Below, in pieces: positions 1-7,470 of a stretch of 54,818 nucleotides of DNA. Numbering within the stretch: the stretch's first letter is position 1; each line of letters begins with the position of its first letter. A program made the position numbers and the translations under genes. A model generated the notes under the pieces. It did not search any database and was not told the DNA's origin. It was given only the letters and a program-made list of their open reading frames with translations. This DNA comes from Rhodobacteraceae bacterium 63075 (GTDB lineage Bacteria; Pseudomonadota; Alphaproteobacteria; Rhodobacterales; Rhodobacteraceae), in NCBI GenBank assembly GCA_003417655.1, contig QVMW01000020.1:1-54818 (forward strand), given 5' to 3'.

Positions 1-2
1 GA

Positions 3-239
3 CAAACTCGGGGCGATTCACATAGCCGGATTGAGGAACTCCGTGCATTGATAAATCACTTGGGACATCCGTACGGGTCGTTAGACATTATTGCTGCGGA
101 AATTGAAACTGTTTCTGGAACAGCACTGGGTATGGGCTATGATTTCCTGGATGAGGAGAGCGAGAAAGCGCTTCTAAAGCTACTAGGAGAACTGAGGTCC
201 AAGCTTAAAGCGACCGAAACACGTATAAAGTCAAGCTAG
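3..239 (+). CDS. C-terminal end of an unrecognised protein
   Basis: The reading frame is open from the left edge of the window to a TAG at 237-239, so this is the tail (78 codons) of a gene that begins outside. A TTG at 48 could serve as a start, but I see no convincing ribosome binding site, and the frame continues upstream as charged, helix-rich sequence. The visible tail is acidic and leucine-rich and ends in a lysine/arginine-rich helix. I do not recognise the family. It is separated from the convergent GspK-like gene by about 55 bases with no obvious terminator. Confidence 0.45.
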   Translation, partial: QTRGDSHSRIEELRALINHLGHPYGSLDIIAAEIETVSGTALGMGYDFLDEESEKALLKLLGELRSKLKATETRIKSS

Positions 240-295
240 TTTTCCGTTGGCTTGAATGAAATGGTCCCACCTTTTCAGACAGATTTGCTGTTTTG

Positions 296-1018
296 CTAAG
301 ATGCATCGGGTTTAGGATTAGACATCGCGATTCGTAACACGGCCGAGGAAGCTTGCACGCCTCGCTTCGCCACCGGCTCGTCGGCTAATTCGTTGTACCC
401 TTCGCGCACTGTCCTAAGATTCAGCTGCCGCGATTTAGCCCGAAATGTTAGCCAGCTTTCCGGGTTTGGATAACTCGCAAGGCTTCCTCCCGCCTGAACA
501 AAGCGTTGAAGGAACGGTTGTCCAGCTATTTCGCCCTTTGATACACTCTGTTTCACTTCAACAAGGTCCGCAGGTAAGAGCGCGCGTGCGAGCTCATCTG
601 AGGTGCGATAAATGTCCACCAGTCCATTTACATCTTGCGCGCTCACGACAACTTCGTAGCCATCGAAAGTCGCCACATACGGCGTGCTATTAAGCTTAAG
701 ACTATGCGCTGCGTCAAAATTGATCATGGCGTCCGCGAGAAGCGGGCGTGACAATTCTCGCACTGCGCGCTGCGCCATGACGCGCTCTTGCGTTTGTGTC
801 AGCCGTTTTAGAACCATAGACGAGGAAAGCGAGATCGACTGTACCACCAGAACCAGTCCAGTGAGCAAGATCACAGAGACAAGGGTTGAGATCAACACAA
901 TGCCTCTTCTAGAGTCGCGTGGGGTGCCCCCCTGTCCTAGTGACGATCGTCTATATCGTAAGGGTTCCCACGCTGGCACACTTGGTCTTGTCGCTCCAGT
1001 CATGCTAGGTATTCGCAT
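296..1018 (-). CDS. GspK-like type II secretion minor pseudopilin
   Basis: A 240-residue protein with a prepilin-like N-terminus. A basic stretch of about 38 residues ends in RRG, followed by a hydrophobic helix (IVLISTLVSVILLTGLVL), the arrangement cut by prepilin peptidase after Gly. Further on, DVNGLVDIYRTSDELARALL resembles the GspK segment in which a D-x-NG motif precedes the alpha-helical insert. GspK caps the tip of the type II secretion pseudopilus in the periplasm. The protein is shorter than a typical GspK (around 300 residues), and no other secretion gene is visible, although the operon could continue to the right of its start only across the tRNA-derived junction. Family assignment is by motif only; a general prepilin-like protein is the alternative. 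Confidence 0.6.
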   Translation of the reverse strand: MRIPSMTGATRPSVPAWEPLRYRRSSLGQGGTPRDSRRGIVLISTLVSVILLTGLVLVVQSISLSSSMVLKRLTQTQERVMAQRAVRELSRPLLADAMINFDAAHSLKLNSTPYVATFDGYEVVVSAQDVNGLVDIYRTSDELARALLPADLVEVKQSVSKGEIAGQPFLQRFVQAGGSLASYPNPESWLTFRAKSRQLNLRTVREGYNELADEPVAKRGVQASSAVLRIAMSNPKPDAS

Positions 1019-1125
1019 TTCTGAACACTCCTAACCACCTATGAGCCTTACAACTTCTGAGCCTAAAATGAGCCTGAACTTTCATTCGAACTCTCGGGAC
1101 TTGCAATAAGATATTGATTTTATTA

Positions 1126-1171
1126 GGAGGCGAGTACCGGAATCGAACCGGTGTACACGGATTTGCAATCC
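1126..1171 (-). other. 3' half of a tRNA-Cys gene (probable att site)
   Basis: Read on the minus strand, this stretch contains the anticodon loop TTGCAAA (anticodon GCA, cysteine), the 3' anticodon strand, a variable loop, a T arm with GGTTCGATTCC, and the 3' acceptor strand ACTCGCC followed by TCC. The D arm and 5' acceptor strand are absent: homology to a tRNA stops just 5' of the anticodon loop. A cut at this point is the usual result of site-specific integration of a phage or island into the 3' half of a tRNA gene. The orientation places the inserted element to the right. The terminal CCA is incomplete (TCCT), so this copy is not expected to be functional. Confidence 0.75.
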
Positions 1172-1281
1172 AGAAATATATCAAGCGAAATCAGCATGTT
1201 AAGTGTTCAAAATTCGCTGAATTCAGGGGTGAACAAACCACGAAAGTTTCAAAGTTCTGGGGGTGGGTTCAAAATGAAATA

Positions 1282-1314
1282 GGCCCCGACGCAGCGGCAA
1301 CTGCGAACGGGGCC
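1282..1314. promoter_or_regulatory. Strong two-stem hairpin upstream of the HTH gene
   Basis: GGCCCCG (1282-1288) pairs with CGGGGCC (1308-1314), and an inner stem GCAG/CTGC closes a six-base loop. The hairpin lies about 100 bases before the ATG at 1413 in an otherwise gene-free stretch (1172-1412). It is followed by an A-run rather than a T-run on the plus strand, so it does not look like a forward terminator. It could be an attenuator, a leader RNA structure or a replication-control element. Function is inferred from position only. Confidence 0.45.
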
Positions 1315-1412
1315 ATCAGAAAAAAAGCGGATCAGCTTTCCTCGGTTGATACCACAAACGAGGTGGCCGACGCAATCTTGAGAACCCCTCTATTTGGTGC
1401 AGGAGGGGTCCA

Positions 1413-2285
1413 ATGAGCTGGCGTATCGCGAACGAATGCGCAGAGCGCCGCTTTGGCAGTGCCGCGCGCAAGCAGATCATCATGTTCCTCGCAGACAAGG
1501 CGAGCGACGACGGGTCGGGTATCTGGTGCTCGAAAGGCACCATCCAGCGCCACACAGAACTGGGCGAGACGACCGTTAAACGGATCATTTCCGAGTTTCT
1601 GCGAGAGGGGATTCTGGTCGAAACCGGACGCCGTCCCTGCCGCAACGGCTACACCGTCGTTTACCGTATCGTGATCAATACAATCCGCATGCTCGAACCT
1701 ACCGCAGAGCCCGACATCGACACGGGGTCCACAGTGGACCCCGTCCAGCCTGAACCCGGTACGGGGTCCACAGTGGACGGGGTAGGGGGTCCACAGTGGA
1801 CCCCAAACCACCCTAAAACCATCCATAAACCACCTACGCGCGCGAGCGTGCGCGAGGCGGCGGCGGAGGAGATTGAGGATCTGGAATCTGTAAAAATCCT
1901 CGCAGCCTATCCCGAGGACAGGATCCGAGACAGGCGGACCAGTCTGCGTTTGATCGCAGCAGCTGTGAAAGCCGGTGTGAAGCCCGATGACCTGCTCCAG
2001 GCGGTCAAAGCCTATGCGAAAGAAAGCGAGGGCTATACGCGCAGCAAGGTTTGTTTCTCGGACAACTGGTTCAAGATGCGCCGGTGGGAGAAGGGCCTTG
2101 CCCAGATACAGGCGGATCGTGAGAAAGCGCGAGATGCCGCAGCCAAAGGCCGTGCCAGCCTCGCCGAGTGGATCCACGAGCGCCATCCCCTGTGCCGCCA
2201 CATCACAAACCGGCAGATCGAGGACTTGATCGCGACAAAGCTGGTGACGCCTGAGCAGGTACGTGCTGCGGGGCTGCAGGCGTGA
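1413..2285 (+). CDS. Helix-turn-helix protein, replication-initiator-like
   Basis: A 290-residue protein. Residues about 1-90 form a winged helix-turn-helix of the kind found in phage and plasmid replication proteins and in DnaA-inhibitor-like initiators (GTIQRHTELGETTVKRIISE as the recognition segment). A proline/threonine-rich linker (about 105-150) is encoded by repeated DNA palindromes. The C-terminal half is a charged, helical domain ending near PEQVRAAGLQA. The start at 1413 is supported by AGGAGGG at 1400-1406. It sits just inside the tRNA-Cys junction. Pieces of the same gene recur at 22247-22358 (middle) and at 33686-33715 and 35396-35443 (extreme 3' end). A function in replication of a mobile element is inference; a transcriptional regulator is possible. 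Confidence 0.7.
   Translation: MSWRIANECAERRFGSAARKQIIMFLADKASDDGSGIWCSKGTIQRHTELGETTVKRIISEFLREGILVETGRRPCRNGYTVVYRIVINTIRMLEPTAEPDIDTGSTVDPVQPEPGTGSTVDGVGGPQWTPNHPKTIHKPPTRASVREAAAEEIEDLESVKILAAYPEDRIRDRRTSLRLIAAAVKAGVKPDDLLQAVKAYAKESEGYTRSKVCFSDNWFKMRRWEKGLAQIQADREKARDAAAKGRASLAEWIHERHPLCRHITNRQIEDLIATKLVTPEQVRAAGLQA
1724..1804. repeat. Three palindromic repeats inside the HTH gene
   Basis: Perfect or near-perfect palindromes of the form GGGGTCCACAGTGGACCCC occur at 1724-1742, 1763-1781 (right arm ends GGACGGG) and 1786-1804. They encode the repeated GSTVD and GPQWTP parts of the linker. Repeats inside an initiator gene are known for lambdoid O genes, where they are the origin iterons. 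By analogy these could bind the encoded protein, but a low-complexity coding repeat is the simpler alternative. Confidence 0.65.
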
Positions 2286-2319
2286 GAGTTGTTGTGCAAT
2301 TTGAGATTGGGATATTTAT

Positions 2320-2419
2320 ACCTCAAAAAGCCCCCGCGTTTCTGAGGTAGTGGTTGCGGCAAGCGCAGAAATTGAGATAAAGGTTTCAGTAACGCAGAAA
2401 GTGGAGTGGTTTCTGAGGT
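2320..2419. promoter_or_regulatory. Repeats in the fic leader (candidate operators)
   Basis: GTTTCTGAGGT occurs twice, at 2338-2348 and 2409-2419, the second abutting the fic ATG. The first forms an inverted repeat with ACCTCA at 2320-2325. Two CGCAGAAA copies between them are the partial complement of TTTCTG. This clustering in a 134-base leader suggests autoregulation, possibly by the winged-helix C-terminus of the Fic protein. No clear promoter hexamers were identified. Confidence 0.35.
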
Positions 2420-3556
2420 ATGGACATCGCGAACTTCAAATCTGGTCAACTTGAAGATCAGTCTGAATTCAAGGCATTTCTGCCAGAAACCATTTGTCAT
2501 GAATGGGTTGTAGCTGACCCTGAGCTGTCAGAGCTCTTGGGTCGAGCTGACCGTGCCTTGGGAGAATTGAACGCTTTTGCACAGCTGATCCCCGGTATCG
2601 AGTACTTCATTCGCATGTATGTCGCGAAGGAGGCTACGCAATCCAGTCGGATCGAAGGTACTCGAACCAGCATCGAAGATGCCTTCAAGGATGCTAATGA
2701 CCTGAACCCAGAAGAACGTGACGACTGGGCCGAGGTACAAAACTACATCCATGCGATCAACTTTGCGATTGAAGCCCTAGACGAGTTGCCCTTGTCGAAC
2801 CGATTACTGCGTCAAACGCATGAAATATTGCTTTCTGGAGTGCGTGGTCAACAGAAACAGCTCGGACAGTTTCGTACCAGTCAAAACTGGATAGGGGTCA
2901 GCTTGAAAAACGCCATGTTTGTGCCGCCGCATCATGTCCATGTTCCAGATCTGATGAGTGATCTGGAAGCATTCTTGCATGCGGACCATCTGTTTGTGCA
3001 TCCATTGGTGCGGATTGCCGTTGGGCACTACCAGTTTGAGACAATTCACCCATTCTTGGATGGCAACGGTCGCCTGGGGCGCTTGCTGATATCTTTATAT
3101 CTGGCATCAGAGGGGTTGCTAGTACGGCCTGCGCTGTATCTGTCGGACTATTTCGAACGCAACAAGACCGCGTATATCGATAACTTGATGGCCGTGCGCC
3201 AGGGCAATCACTTGCGGGAGTGGCTGGTGTTTTTCCTTCATGGCGTTGAAGAAACAGCGCGTGCTTCGGCAGACGTATTCTGGTCTATCTTGGCAATCAA
3301 GGAACGGATCGAACGAGATGTATTGCCTCGGTTCAGCACGCGCCGACAAGACAACGCGCAGGCGCTGATGCGGCACCTGTATGGGCGGCCGGTTGTGGAT
3401 GTGAACATGGTAGCCAAAATTATCGGGGTCACCGAGAATACTGCGTCCGCGCTGGTAACCGATATGGTCAGTCACGGTGTTCTAGTCGAAGTTACTGGGC
3501 AGCGCCGGAATCGGCAGTTCGTCTTCAACGAATATATCGAGCTGTTCAGAAGGTAG
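2420..3556 (+). CDS. fic: Fic family AMP transferase (class II)
   Basis: A 378-residue protein with an N-terminal Fic_N-type region, the Fic core and a C-terminal winged helix (about 310-370). The catalytic loop HPFLDGNGRLGR starts at His210, which deprotonates the target hydroxyl. The inhibitory helix motif S-x-x-x-E-G lies upstream at Ser75-Glu80, the arrangement of class II Fic enzymes in which the Glu blocks productive ATP binding. Members attach AMP (or another nucleotide phosphate) to Ser, Thr or Tyr of proteins in the cytoplasm. The C-terminal DNA-binding domain suggests self-regulation. The gene stands alone, downstream of the HTH gene, without a separate FicA antitoxin, as expected when the inhibitory helix is in cis. 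Target protein unknown. Confidence 0.9.
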   Translation: MDIANFKSGQLEDQSEFKAFLPETICHEWVVADPELSELLGRADRALGELNAFAQLIPGIEYFIRMYVAKEATQSSRIEGTRTSIEDAFKDANDLNPEERDDWAEVQNYIHAINFAIEALDELPLSNRLLRQTHEILLSGVRGQQKQLGQFRTSQNWIGVSLKNAMFVPPHHVHVPDLMSDLEAFLHADHLFVHPLVRIAVGHYQFETIHPFLDGNGRLGRLLISLYLASEGLLVRPALYLSDYFERNKTAYIDNLMAVRQGNHLREWLVFFLHGVEETARASADVFWSILAIKERIERDVLPRFSTRRQDNAQALMRHLYGRPVVDVNMVAKIIGVTENTASALVTDMVSHGVLVEVTGQRRNRQFVFNEYIELFRR

Positions 3557-3879
3557 CCGTTCAGAGGCGCAGGACGAGGTTGATCCTTGCTGGAGCAGTC
3601 ATGGTTACTTTGGTTTCATCCAGTCGCGTGAGAGAGAAGGCAGCGGAGTCATAAAACTCGATCGAGAACTTGACGGATACGAGCTTGATCATCGACAAAA
3701 AGTTGCATGACGTTTTCTCTTATCGTGTTCTGCTGCGCCGTGAGCGCGCGGGTTTCCCAGCCGTGCGTCCTGAAAAGGGCTTTCTTGCGCATCGCAGGCC
3801 TGCTCTTGGCATCACAACGCGCAGCTACTGCGCAGGGTCTGCTGTATGTGCCTTTTTCATGCTTGCAAACTTGACGCTA
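3557..3879. other. Gene-poor stretch, no clear feature
   Basis: Between the fic stop and the end of the XRE regulator I find no frame with convincing protein character. A 76-codon frame at 3670-3900 (plus) lacks a ribosome binding site and resembles no family I know. Short runs may be debris of an earlier gene, but nothing could be named. Confidence 0.4.
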
Positions 3880-4782
3880 TCAGCGCCCATCAGGGCCTGA
3901 CTTAAATATCTCAGTGCGCTCAAATTGATCGTCACCAGTGAATTCAGGACAATTCATTTCGCACCAGTTCAAGAAGTCGATTGCCGTGCGCTGGACTTCG
4001 TTCAAATCGGCTTGCACGCTCAATATTGTAGATGTGCTGTCCATCTGAATGATATACTCGAAGAATTCCTGTATAAGCAGCGATTTTCCAACCATGAAGC
4101 AAGGATGGATCCTAAAATTCCGGCGACGGTAGACCTTTATTTGCCATTGTGGAAAATGCGCGCGGCTGGCCACGACGAGGCTGTGCAATTGCTCTTCGGA
4201 AACTTCTCGTGGCAAGCCTTCGTAATCCCCGCGCAAGTGGTAAAGATCCAGCAAGGTCTCCTCGGCGATCAGCATGGCACCGTTGAGTGCCTGACCAACC
4301 ATCCCGCGCATGGCCGCGATGTAGGGCCGCAGGTCTTGTTCCGTAGTCGAGGGGTATTCGAAATCGAATAGCGCATCTGTCTTTAATGGGTCGGGCAGCG
4401 TGCCGGGCACATAGTAGATGTATGAATCTTGAGCATCTCGGGCCTTGCCTAGAATCTCGCGCATGCAGTCATTGTCAACCATGGCATTGCTCAGGTGCAT
4501 GACATCGGACACCGATCCTGACTGCAAACTCGGCGACGTCTCCGTAAGAAAGAAGCCTGGTTCGCAATCGAGCGCCTGCGCGAGCCGCACGAGGTTGACG
4601 GCATTCGGGAGCGCCGGATCGTCGCTGAGATACTCCGAGAGCACCGATCGGCTGATACCGCTGAGCTTTGCCAGCCCCGAAACGGAAAGCTCTTTCTTTT
4701 GAAGTTGGCTGCGCAGTCGAGACGTAAACTCGTCCTTGATCCGCTCGACAAGACCAGATGCACTGATTGCCTGGTGCTTCAC
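3880..4782 (-). CDS. XRE-family transcriptional regulator
   Basis: A 300-residue cytoplasmic protein. Residues about 20-75 form a lambda-repressor-like helix-turn-helix (LSVSGLAKLSGISRSVLSEY, then NAVNLVRLAQALDCEPGFFL). The remaining 220 residues are an uncharacterised sensory or oligomerisation domain rich in aromatic residues. It is transcribed divergently from the Csu-type pilus operon across a 610-base AT-rich intergenic region with repeats, so it is a plausible regulator of that operon. That link is inference from gene order. No ligand-binding motif was recognised. Confidence 0.8.
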   Translation of the reverse strand: MKHQAISASGLVERIKDEFTSRLRSQLQKKELSVSGLAKLSGISRSVLSEYLSDDPALPNAVNLVRLAQALDCEPGFFLTETSPSLQSGSVSDVMHLSNAMVDNDCMREILGKARDAQDSYIYYVPGTLPDPLKTDALFDFEYPSTTEQDLRPYIAAMRGMVGQALNGAMLIAEETLLDLYHLRGDYEGLPREVSEEQLHSLVVASRAHFPQWQIKVYRRRNFRIHPCFMVGKSLLIQEFFEYIIQMDSTSTILSVQADLNEVQRTAIDFLNWCEMNCPEFTGDDQFERTEIFKSGPDGR

Positions 4783-4935
4783 TTCACTCTCCTGTTTTTC
4801 GGACAGGCATCACTCACGCCGCCACGCTGCTCACTCGCAATGCCGTATGCCCAAGATTGAAATCATTCGTTTGTATGGCGACAACATATGAGCGGCTGGG
4901 TTCGGGCATAACCGAACGCCCGACTTGAAATATGG

Positions 4936-5103
4936 TATCTTTTGGGTAAATCTCCCACCAAAGATATCTGCCGTGGCGTCGGGGCGCGGCCAACAAGGGT
5001 TGGCTCCTCTTACGTCTTTGATATAATGGGATTATTTCGTTTTACCGAAAGTCACACGGATTGACTTTCGATCAATTTCGCCTCCCGACGCTTTTTCGAT
5101 CAA
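4936..5103. promoter_or_regulatory. Repeats in the pilus-operon control region
   Basis: The interval 4783-5392 contains no gene. It holds an inverted repeat, TATCTTTTGG at 4936-4945 and CCAAAGATA at 4958-4966, and a direct repeat TTTCGATCAA at 5066-5075 and 5094-5103 (28 bases apart). The region from 5040 to 5260 is clearly AT-richer than its neighbours. These are candidate binding sites for the divergent XRE regulator or another factor controlling the pilin genes. No promoter hexamer pair could be fixed with confidence. Confidence 0.4.
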
Positions 5104-5392
5104 ATCGTCCGAGTTTGACGGTATTCAGGACAATTTTAACTTGGTGTTGGATTTTTAGGCCAAAAATCAAAATTCCGATCACTAATCGGGCAACTTTAAA
5201 ACCTCGTGCGAGGAAAACGGCACGCATTCCGAAATTCAGTCCCTGTGAAAAACTTTGATCTCCCGCTCTAACGTAACTCGTCTCGAAGGCAGAACCTCTC
5301 GGCGCGCCCCGCTTGCGTGCCTGATTCTCTCAGGGACGAGAACCCGCGGCCATACCAAGTGGTTCGCTCGCAAAATGAAATGGAGATCGACC

Positions 5393-6016
5393 ATGAACAA
5401 GTTTATTCGGGGCACAGTCGCGGCCGTGCTGGCCACCGCCCCAGTCACCGCCTTCGCGGCCACCCAGACCGGTAACCTGAACGTTACCACCACCATTCAG
5501 GTGAGCTGTGACGCACCGTCACCCAGCGGCACGCTGAACCTGCCGTTCGATTCAGAAACCGCTCTGAACGGACAAGCTTTGGCAAGCACTCCGGTGACCG
5601 TTTCCGTCACATGCTACGGCAACCCAACCGTGAACCATGTCGATTTCGACAATGGCGACTACCGCAACGCAACTGACGTCACTGAAGAAGACGGTGTCCG
5701 TTACATGCTGCGTAGCGGTTCGGGCGCAGACTCTGCGGATGATTACCTTGGCTACCAGCTCTTTGCGACTGATGGCACCGAAAGTAATTCTACCACCATT
5801 TCAAATGACGTGACCCTTGGCACCGGCGCAACCGCGAACGACAACCGCCTCACACTCGGCGAAACCTTCGCAGGCACCTTCTCGGTCACCGGCAAAGTGT
5901 ATGAATCGACGACCCGGACCGGCGCCTTCGGGGACCCGGCAACTACGGCAGCAGCCGGCGCGGTGCCCGGCGGCACCTACAGCGACATCGTCGTGATGAC
6001 GGTTGATTACAACTGA
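5393..6016 (+). CDS. Csu-type (spore coat U) pilin subunit 1
   Basis: A secreted pilin of 207 residues counted from the ATG at 5393. An upstream in-frame start at 5255 would place the signal peptide internally and is rejected. A signal peptide ending near AFA precedes the mature ATQTGNLNVTTTIQVSC. Conserved features are two Cys residues forming the subunit disulfide, the PSPSGTLNLPF segment and the C-terminal donor-type strand DIVVMTVDYN. This is the spore-coat-U fold used by archaic chaperone-usher pili such as CsuA/B. It is the first of four tandem paralogues and probably a major shaft subunit. It is followed by a strong intergenic hairpin. Confidence 0.85.
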   Translation: MNKFIRGTVAAVLATAPVTAFAATQTGNLNVTTTIQVSCDAPSPSGTLNLPFDSETALNGQALASTPVTVSVTCYGNPTVNHVDFDNGDYRNATDVTEEDGVRYMLRSGSGADSADDYLGYQLFATDGTESNSTTISNDVTLGTGATANDNRLTLGETFAGTFSVTGKVYESTTRTGAFGDPATTAAAGAVPGGTYSDIVVMTVDYN

Positions 6017-6022
6017 TCCCTC

Positions 6023-6056
6023 GGCCTGCGCGGTGCCACCCGGTGCCGCGCGGGCC
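6023..6056 (+). terminator. Intergenic hairpin between pilin genes 1 and 2
   Basis: GGCC-T-GCGCGG (6023-6033) pairs with CCGCGC-G-GGCC (6046-6056) around a 12-base loop. There is no T-tract after it, and the next pilin start lies 35 bases downstream, so full termination is unlikely. A similar hairpin follows pilin gene 2. Such structures often protect or end part of the transcripts and set subunit ratios. That role is inferred. Confidence 0.55.
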
Positions 6057-6090
6057 TTCCTGACACCCTTAATTCATGAGGCCCTTCGCC

Positions 6091-6711
6091 ATGAAAAAGA
6101 CCCTGCTCAGCGCGGCCGCTGTCGTGGCCCTGTCGGCCCTCCCCGCCGCCGCGGCCACCCAGACCGGCAACCTGAACGTGACGACGACCATTCAGGTGAG
6201 CTGCCAGGCGCCGTCACCCAGCGGCACGCTGCGTCTGCCATTCGAGTCGGATAATGCGCTCGATTCCCAATGGGTCTCCAGCACATTGGTGACCGTGACC
6301 ATCACTTGCTACGGCAATCCCACGGTGAACCATGTCACTTTCGACAACGGCACACACCGCAGCAATGTAGCGTCGGCCGAAGACGAGGTGCGCTACATGC
6401 TGCGTTCCGGTGCTCAATCGCCCACTGCCGAGGATTACCTTGGCTACAAGCTCTACGCCACCGATAGTCCTCACGCTACGGCGGGAGATATGGGCAGCGC
6501 TCAGGACTTGATCGACACGACCGCCACCGGCAACGCCAACCGCCTTACCTTTTCCGAGGACTATAATGGCACCTTCAAGGTGAATGGCAGGATATTCGAA
6601 TCGACCTCGCGGACGGGCGCCTTCGGCGATCCGACAGATGCCGCTTCCGGCGGCGCGGTGCCCGGCGGCACCTATAACGATACCGTCGTGATGACGGTGG
6701 ATTACAACTGA
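6091..6711 (+). CDS. Csu-type (spore coat U) pilin subunit 2
   Basis: A 206-residue pilin. I choose the ATG at 6091 (MKKTLLSAAAVVALSALPAA) because GAGG at 6079-6082 lies at ribosome-binding distance and because it gives a classical signal peptide; the ATG at 6076 overlaps that site. The mature start is again ATQTGNLNVTTTIQVSC. It shares the PSPSGTLRLPF segment, the CYGNPTVNHV block and the C-terminal VVMTVDYN strand with pilin 1. The four tandem pilins probably arose by duplication, with the middle of each protein diverging most. Confidence 0.85.
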   Translation: MKKTLLSAAAVVALSALPAAAATQTGNLNVTTTIQVSCQAPSPSGTLRLPFESDNALDSQWVSSTLVTVTITCYGNPTVNHVTFDNGTHRSNVASAEDEVRYMLRSGAQSPTAEDYLGYKLYATDSPHATAGDMGSAQDLIDTTATGNANRLTFSEDYNGTFKVNGRIFESTSRTGAFGDPTDAASGGAVPGGTYNDTVVMTVDYN

Positions 6712-6717
6712 TCGACC

Positions 6718-6751
6718 GGCCCGCGCGGTGCCATCTGGTGCCGCGCGAGCC
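6718..6751 (+). terminator. Intergenic hairpin between pilin genes 2 and 3
   Basis: GGC-CC-GCGCGG (6718-6728) pairs with CCGCGC-GA-GCC (6741-6751). The stem core and the loop pattern TGCCA...GGTG match the hairpin after pilin gene 1 almost base for base, showing that the intergenic unit was duplicated with the gene and has been kept. No T-tract follows. Role in mRNA stability or partial termination is inferred. Confidence 0.55.
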
Positions 6752-6785
6752 TTCCCGGAACCCTGACGTCATGAGGCTGACAACC

Positions 6786-7397
6786 GTGAAAAACACCTTG
6801 CTCAGCGCCGCCGCTGTCGTGGCCCTGTCGGCCCTCCCGGCCGCCGCGGCCACGCAAACCGGCAACCTGAACGTCACCACCACCATTCCTGTCAGCTGCA
6901 ACGCACCATCCCCCAGCGGCACATTACGCCTGCCATTCAATCCCCGGGCCGACCTGGTTTCCCAATCAATGGCCAATACAAAGGTGACCGTGACGATCAC
7001 CTGCTACGGCAACCCCACAATCAGCCACGTCGTTTTTGACAACGGCGCATATCGCGATGTTTCGGAGACAATCGAGTTTCCCGAAAACGCAGTGCGCTAC
7101 ATGCAGCGCACTGACGCGGCGGGCGATTCGCCAGAGCACTTCCTTGGATACTTGATCTATGCCACCGAAAATCCCGATCTAGCCCCGACAAGCATGGCCG
7201 GTGGAGAACAAATCGGCACAGGCACCGGATCGAGCGATGACAACGAACTCACCTTTTCAGAGGGTTTCGACGGGACCTTCTTTGTGACGGGCAAGGTCTA
7301 TGAATCTTCTGGCCTTCGGTCTGGTGGCATGGTCAGCGGCACCGTGCCCGGCGGCACATACAACGACATCGTCGTGATGACGGTAAGTTACAACTGA
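6786..7397 (+). CDS. Csu-type (spore coat U) pilin subunit 3
   Basis: A 203-residue pilin. I place the start at GTG 6786 because the sequence before it has the same layout as pilin 2: GAGG at 6773-6776, then about nine bases, then the start of a KNTLLSAAAVVALSALPAA signal peptide. Longer in-frame starts at 6738 and 6771 overlap the hairpin or that site. Mature ATQTGNLNVTTTIPVSC and the C-terminal DIVVMTVSYN match its paralogues. Its central region is more divergent (QRTDAAGDSPEHFLGYL), which may give a subunit with a different surface or place in the pilus. Confidence 0.83.
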   Translation: MKNTLLSAAAVVALSALPAAAATQTGNLNVTTTIPVSCNAPSPSGTLRLPFNPRADLVSQSMANTKVTVTITCYGNPTISHVVFDNGAYRDVSETIEFPENAVRYMQRTDAAGDSPEHFLGYLIYATENPDLAPTSMAGGEQIGTGTGSSDDNELTFSEGFDGTFFVTGKVYESSGLRSGGMVSGTVPGGTYNDIVVMTVSYN

Positions 7398-7470
7398 ATA
7401 CTCCGTTCTGGCTGCGTTGCCCCGGTGCCGCCGCCAGCCCTGAACCTGAACGCATCAAGGACCGTTTGCC

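Noticed and set aside
1126..1171. A functional tRNA-Cys gene.
   Set aside because: The D arm and 5' acceptor strand are missing; sequence to the right has no complementarity to ACTCGCC at the required place.
3670..3900. A 76-codon plus-strand frame after fic.
   Set aside because: No ribosome binding site, no family resemblance, and partial overlap with the end of the XRE regulator on the other strand.
5255..5392. An N-terminal extension of pilin 1 from 5255.
   Set aside because: It would place the signal peptide 46 residues inside the protein. The ATG at 5393 matches the paralogues.
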